Origin: Phoronis ovalis
Taxonomy: Eukaryota > Phoronida > Phoronidae
Length of the DNA stretch: 14,082 bases
Assembly: GCA_028565635.1 (NCBI GenBank)
Contig: JAOXYB010034329.1
Location: 1-14,082, forward strand
Direction: 5' to 3'
Below are positions 10,225 to 14,082 of the stretch, in pieces. The notes under the pieces are model-generated. The model was not told the origin of the DNA, ran no database searches, and saw only the letters and a program-made list of their open reading frames with translations. Position numbers and translations under genes: made by a program. Positions within the stretch are counted from its first letter, which is position 1. Each line of letters starts with the position of its first letter.

Positions 10225-10327
10225 GTCTTGCCTGAATTATGCTGTTTAGTGCAGTGAGATATACTAATGCTTTCTGAAGCTCGGACAAAATTAGTGACCA
10301 AAAGAGGTGCACAGTTCCAGGCAAGAC
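10225..10327. repeat. Short inverted repeat GTCTTGCCTG / CAGGCAAGAC
   Basis: Perfect 10-bp arms at 10225-10234 and 10318-10327 enclose 83 bases. The right arm ends exactly where the TA microsatellite begins. It could be the ends of a tiny element or a chance hairpin; no target duplication was found. Confidence 0.45.
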
Positions 10328-10338
10328 ATATATATACG

Positions 10339-10369
<31 letters not shown>

Positions 10370-10414
10370 TATATATATATAAACACACGTGTATATATAT
10401 ATATATATATATAC
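10328..10414. repeat. (TA)n microsatellite with embedded ACGT and CACGTG palindromes
   Basis: About 87 bp of almost pure alternating TA, broken by TACGTA near 10336 and by ACACGTGT at 10385-10392. Each interruption is itself palindromic, so large self-complementary stretches exist that could fold as cruciforms. It is probably length-polymorphic. Confidence 0.9.
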
Positions 10415-10837
10415 ATGGTGCAGATGGAATGAAACACCACATCGATTTAAAATTGTAGATGATTCAAGAAATACAGTTCAAAGGTTTAAATACGAAAATG
10501 TTTTTTACCATATGCTGTTAAGCTTTACAGGTTTGAAATGAAATTTCTTTACTTCAAAACTTGGCACAATTTTTAAATTGGTGTCAGTAAGACTTGTTTT
10601 CTATTGTTACTCTTACAGTTATATCAAAGTCTGGATTACCCGATGCCAAACCACTTAGAATAAGCTGACCTTCAGTAGCCACACCTGTGTCCACAAAGTG
10701 TGTATATCAGAAATGCGTGCAGATACTGAAGGTCGGTTATCTCGGAGTGATTGCCAAACAAGTGTTTGAAATTCTGCAAGTCACTTCTTGCCTTAAACTG
10801 TGATGTTTTGTGTAAAATTTCAGTTTCAAAAATAATA
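10415..10837. other. Intergenic, no gene seen; contains an imperfect hairpin
   Basis: AT-rich sequence after the microsatellite. The only structure noted is the inverted repeat at 10660-10740, listed separately. A pyrimidine-plus-AG acceptor-like site (TGTAAAATTTCAG) ends near 10822. Confidence 0.45.
10660..10740. repeat. Imperfect inverted repeat around GACCTTCAGTA
   Basis: Arms at 10660-10677 and 10724-10740 share a perfect 11-bp core, GACCTTCAGTA, and an outer ATAA with one small indel between. The loop is 46 nt. The function is unknown. Confidence 0.5.
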
Positions 10838-11122
10838 ATGATGTTGACTATTATTTCTATTATAGCATTATTTGACATTTTTTCTCTTGCTAAATGCCAA
10901 ATGGCTGTCCAGAAGATTGGAGTCCAATTAAATCAAATAGGTACTGCAAAATTTGATGATACTTCCAATACTGAAAACTTACCGAAGTCCCTTCCAGATA
11001 AAACTAAAATGTTACCGAAGGCCCTTCCGGATAAAACTAAAATGGTACTGAAAGCCCTTCCGGATATAACTACAGCACAACAGAAACATTTAATTGTAAC
11101 TATAATTTTAGTAATGAAATAA
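10838..11122 (+). CDS. Candidate small secreted protein with 11-residue repeats (hypothetical, 94 aa)
   Basis: Not recognised, and weakly supported. From the ATG at 10838 the frame gives 94 residues. The N-terminus MMLTIISIIALFDIFSLAKC resembles a signal peptide (hydrophobic core, then A-K-C-Q), but D13 and the lack of a preceding basic residue make it atypical. The second half carries a three-fold repeat with consensus LPKALPDKTKM, about residues 48-76, and the C-terminus is hydrophobic (LIVTIILVM). An acceptor-like TTTCAG lies 16 bases upstream of the ATG, so this could be an exon. No processing sites typical of neuropeptide precursors are clear. The opposite strand is also open through the repeats. 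It may simply be a chance ORF over a minisatellite. Confidence 0.22.
   Translation: MMLTIISIIALFDIFSLAKCQMAVQKIGVQLNQIGTAKFDDTSNTENLPKSLPDKTKMLPKALPDKTKMVLKALPDITTAQQKHLIVTIILVMK
10979..11077 (+). repeat. 33-bp minisatellite, about three copies
   Basis: Units at 10979-11011 and 11012-11044 are near identical (core CGAAGNCCCTTCC then ATAAAACTAAAATG), and a third, partly diverged unit starts at 11045. The unit length is a multiple of three, and the copies stay in frame in the candidate ORF. Confidence 0.85.
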
Positions 11123-12244
11123 TCTACGAAGCCTCTCATGATAGCATTCTTCATGATAACTTCTTCTGTAGGCATTGTCATTTTTACAAATTCAACAAAA
11201 ACAACAGATACTTCTTAATTTGTGACAGTCAACACTTTCATTCTAGCTCAATTCTTTAAATGAACTTCACAAGTGCTTCAAGCATATGCTAATCCTTATT
11301 TACAACTTTTCAAGTTAAGTGGAATTAGTATAACAAACAAACATTTTAACAAAAAGTACACATTCTAGATATACTTACATATGCTATACAATTGGACATC
11401 TTGTGTATTGTATATAGTAGGAATTAGTTACACATGCCTACAATCAATTTAGCCACTAAAATGTTAAGTAAGCTTGGTCCTACTCATGGATAAAGTGTTG
11501 TCTAAAGTTTCTTAATCTTTATAAAATTGCTGGTGTATACAGTCAGCCTTGAGACCCTAATGTTAAGTACAAAATAGGATTTGTTTACTATACATTTTTG
11601 TCACACTTTGACAATACACATATTTTTGAGTATATACAGATTTATCGTATCTTCAATATACAATGAACAAGTCATAGCCTGATAGAAAAATAACTACTAT
11701 AATCTAATTATAAAACTGTAGCTTATATCATCCTTTAATAAAGTACTTTTTTGGTTGCAGCAGGTTTGAAGATTTGAGACTAATAATTGCATTTTCTTCT
11801 GAACACTAGTTATGCACAAAATAATATTGACACCAATTTACGAAATGAAATACGATTTTTGAGTAAAAATACATTGTTATCAGAACAAACCTATCCAACA
11901 CAGAGACCGTTAAGACTTGACAAAGAACACTAGTGTAGAACAAATATACTAGCTAATATGCTGTAACTTCGAGAATGTAAAGCATAAAGATTGTTATAAA
12001 ATGTTGTCGACCTCGGGATCCATCCTGTGAAATGCATAAGCCGAACCCTATTCATTTGTGACCAGGTGTTATCACTTACAGCTACTGCTGATTGATAGTG
12101 GATGGTTGTACGTCGTTGGCCACAACATATTACATAACTTGTGTAAAAACAAACCAGCTAGTACACTATATTATCCATATATTATGTTTTGTTTAATTAA
12201 GATAGTAAATACTGAAATCGTTTTTTCCACACGGGCATTAAAGT
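11123..12244. other. Intergenic, including the probable 3' UTR of the minus-strand proline-rich gene
   Basis: AT-rich with no supported ORF. Minus-strand transcription from the 12245-13794 exon should end in the right part of this interval. No canonical minus-strand AATAAA was found, only ATTAAA variants. Confidence 0.5.
12192..12197 (-). terminator. Candidate variant poly(A) signal ATTAAA for the proline-rich gene
   Basis: The first ATTAAA on the minus strand, about 48 bases after the TAA stop. This is a short 3' UTR if used. A second ATTAAA is at 11733-11738. The choice is uncertain. Confidence 0.3.
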
Positions 12245-13789
12245 TTATGGAAGGTACCCTAAAGTATCCTCAAGGTTTCCTATGCCCCCATTTTGAAAGT
12301 CTGTTCCATTGGCCTGAACATCGTTAAGCTCTGGTCGATCAAACGGTGTTTCTAGTGAATCGAAATTATCTTGATTCAAGGCGTAAGCATTATAATCATC
12401 TGGATGCATACTAAATCTGTTATCTTGTTTTAGTGACTGTGCAAAAGCACGCTCATTTCTAAACTGACGATTTTCTTGTTGCCAATCCCTAGGGGGCATA
12501 TTTTCCCATTGCCTGTCAGCAGATCTTGATCTCATATACGAATTTTCTGATGGAAAATCCCTTTCTAAATCACTATGACGCTCTACATACTTTCCCTTCT
12601 TGTTTTTCCTTTTCTTTCCCTTCGGTTCTCTGATAGGCGATGGTGAATACGCTCGGCCTACATATGGTGGTTGAGATTTGGCTCGTGTCACGTATCTGTG
12701 GGCCCCAGGTTCATGTACTGCTCCAGGTGGAATATATCGCCTTTCAACAAATGGACCTCTCATTTGGACTTCTTGAGATCTTGGATCATGTTGTGGGTAG
12801 TACACATAAACTGGATGGCCAGGTCTCCTTTCTGGTTCAACCATCAGACGGGCTTTGCCAGTTTCTATGTCATACTCGTCTTTTCGACTAAGTCGCGGTG
12901 GTCGTATACGCTCCAAGGCGTAATCAACTGGAGGTGATGGAGGACGACGATTTCTTTGTTGGCGTTCTCTGCGAGCTATTTCAAAAGAAGATTCACTGTC
13001 ACTTCTCTGTGGATGAGACGAGTGCTCACTATTTCTTTCTTTTAGTACTTTTTTCTCTGTTGTCCGATTCTCTGACGATTTTGATGATGAGGACGTTGAA
13101 CGTTTGCGCGATTTACGTCTAGAAGACCTGTGTTTCTGCCGACGTGTAGGTGAAGGCGATCTTGAAGAAGTTCCGTTTGTTGAGTATGATTCCCTGCGTT
13201 TGATAGTATATCGAGATCTTTCTTCTTCAGGTGGTGCTTGAACCACTATAGGCCTCCCATAAGGCTCTTCTTGAAACACATAAACTGGCTGTTGAGGGGG
13301 AGGAGGCGGCACTTGAATGTACGTAGGTCCTACCTCCTCAATATACACCTCTCTTTGTGGATACACCTCTCTTGGTGGAAGAGGTTGTCGAGGTGGACCG
13401 ACACGTACCATAGTCCTCTGTGAGGGTGGTGGCCCTGGTGGTAGTAATTGTGGTGGAGGGGGCCTCATCATTGGTGGTGGTCCATGGGGAGGAGGTCCTC
13501 TCATCATTGGTGGTGGAGGTCCAGGGGGAGGAGGTCCTCTCATCATTGGCCCAGGAGGAGGTCCTCTCATCATTGGCCCGGGAGGAGGAGGTCCTCTTAT
13601 CATTATTGGTGGCCTTAGGGGTGGGGCCATTCTTGGGGATGGAGGTCTCATGGGCGGTCTCATCATCATCATAGGGGGTGGTGGAGGACCAAATTGTGGT
13701 CTTACACCCCTCACACCTGGGGGAGGTGGTCCTGGGGGTCTTCTCATTGGTGACATTGATCTACTTTGATTCAGCATATAGGAATTCAT
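12245..13789 (-). CDS. Unrecognised proline-rich, Arg/Ser-rich disordered protein (terminal exon, 514 codons)
   Basis: I do not recognise the family. One exon, 13794 to the TAA at 12245-12247, follows the acceptor TTTTCCTTTCAG; from the first Met at 13789 it encodes 514 residues. Residues 13-125 are an almost pure Pro/Gly/Met/Arg tract, with MMRGPPPPGP-like repeats at about 72-110. Residues 137-190 are Pro/Tyr/Val-rich with QREVYIEEVGPTYIQVPPPP. An RS-like basic stretch (SPSPTRRQKHRSSRRKSRKR) covers 211-230 and runs into a serine run. A possibly ordered segment, VDYALERIRPPRLSRKDEYD, begins at 288. A second basic cluster, GKKRKNKKGK, is at 391-400. The tail is acidic/Asn-rich and ends NLEDTLGYLP. 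The length and bias leave little doubt that it codes. It may be the C-terminal part of a longer protein whose upstream exons lie right of the window. Basic clusters hint at nuclear location, but a cytoplasmic scaffold or receptor tail is equally possible. Confidence 0.85.
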   Translation of the reverse strand: MNSYMLNQSRSMSPMRRPPGPPPPGVRGVRPQFGPPPPPMMMMRPPMRPPSPRMAPPLRPPIMIRGPPPPGPMMRGPPPGPMMRGPPPPGPPPPMMRGPPPHGPPPMMRPPPPQLLPPGPPPSQRTMVRVGPPRQPLPPREVYPQREVYIEEVGPTYIQVPPPPPQQPVYVFQEEPYGRPIVVQAPPEEERSRYTIKRRESYSTNGTSSRSPSPTRRQKHRSSRRKSRKRSTSSSSKSSENRTTEKKVLKERNSEHSSHPQRSDSESSFEIARRERQQRNRRPPSPPVDYALERIRPPRLSRKDEYDIETGKARLMVEPERRPGHPVYVYYPQHDPRSQEVQMRGPFVERRYIPPGAVHEPGAHRYVTRAKSQPPYVGRAYSPSPIREPKGKKRKNKKGKYVERHSDLERDFPSENSYMRSRSADRQWENMPPRDWQQENRQFRNERAFAQSLKQDNRFSMHPDDYNAYALNQDNFDSLETPFDRPELNDVQANGTDFQNGGIGNLEDTLGYLP

Positions 13790-13794
13790 CTCAC

Positions 13795-14082
13795 CTGAAA
13801 GGAAAATCAAATGTATTCATCTATCATTTATACCACTATAAACATTGCATACTGTCGTGCATCTTACTGGCAGACGAACATGGGTGAAGTAGGTAGCATG
13901 CTTGATGGGCATGTGTGCTTCAGTAGAGTTGTGATCATGGTAAAGAACACATACTTTTAGTAATTATTTCATAACAGCTTCAAGGGTACGCAGTGGATCT
14001 GTTCTTTAAAATATCTGTTCTGACAGAGATACCAGCTGGCTTGGAACAAAAGAATTTTGTACTCCAGCTTGTAACATAAGAA
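13795..14082 (-). other. Intron or upstream region of the proline-rich gene, running off the window
   Basis: Sequence upstream (on the minus strand) of the acceptor at 13795-13797. A donor-like CTGCCA|GTAAGA lies at 13868, but the preceding bases have no good acceptor and no clear coding signal. No exon is called. Confidence 0.5.

Noticed and set aside
13317-13769. Glycine-rich open frames on the plus strand (many GGGPGG runs)
   Set aside because: They are the reverse complement of the proline codons of the minus-strand gene; the minus frame is far longer, has a proper stop and acceptor, and shows varied composition outside the proline tract.
13868-13925. Upstream exon of the proline-rich gene ending at CTGCCA|GTAAGA
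   Set aside because: The donor is acceptable, but there is no good acceptor upstream, and the frame needed to join the next exon meets a TGA within about 55 bases without a Met.

Overview
The window looks like nuclear DNA of an invertebrate animal, possibly a lophotrochozoan such as a mollusc or annelid. It is AT-rich, and its genes are split by GT-AG introns. The two recognisable proteins are animal-type orthologues with conserved splice phasing. The lineage is an inference from general character and is not proven. No prokaryotic, organellar or viral gene was seen.

Layout. (1) Positions 1-4519, minus strand: the first nine coding exons (461 codons) of a SFSWAP / suppressor-of-white-apricot splicing regulator. 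They encode an N-terminal DRY_EERY region, SURP1, a proline/histidine-rich linker and SURP2; the RS-rich C-terminus lies off the left edge. (2) Positions 4520-4833: a short divergent promoter with a perfect cAMP-response-type palindrome (TGACGTCA). (3) Positions 4834-7904, plus strand: a complete six-exon TMEM199/VMA12 gene (211 aa), an ER-based V-ATPase assembly factor, with a likely poly(A) signal near 8387. (4) Positions 7905-12244: a long gene-poor stretch. It holds a 478-bp terminal-inverted-repeat element with a perfect 9-bp target duplication (9200-9677), a (TA)n microsatellite with nested palindromes, two smaller inverted repeats, and one weak candidate for a small secreted repeat protein (10838-11122). 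(5) Positions 12245-13794, minus strand: a 514-codon terminal exon for an unrecognised, largely disordered protein rich in proline and in Arg/Ser. Its 5' splice boundary also looks like a recursive splice site. The rest of that gene, if any, lies to the right.

The SFSWAP and TMEM199 genes share a promoter but work in unrelated processes (nuclear splicing control and V-ATPase assembly), so the pairing may be simple housekeeping co-expression. The most notable points are the unusually weak donor of SFSWAP intron 1, which fits the known intron-retention autoregulation of this family, the intact small transposon, and the unassigned proline/RS protein. I do not see a clearly new multi-gene system here.
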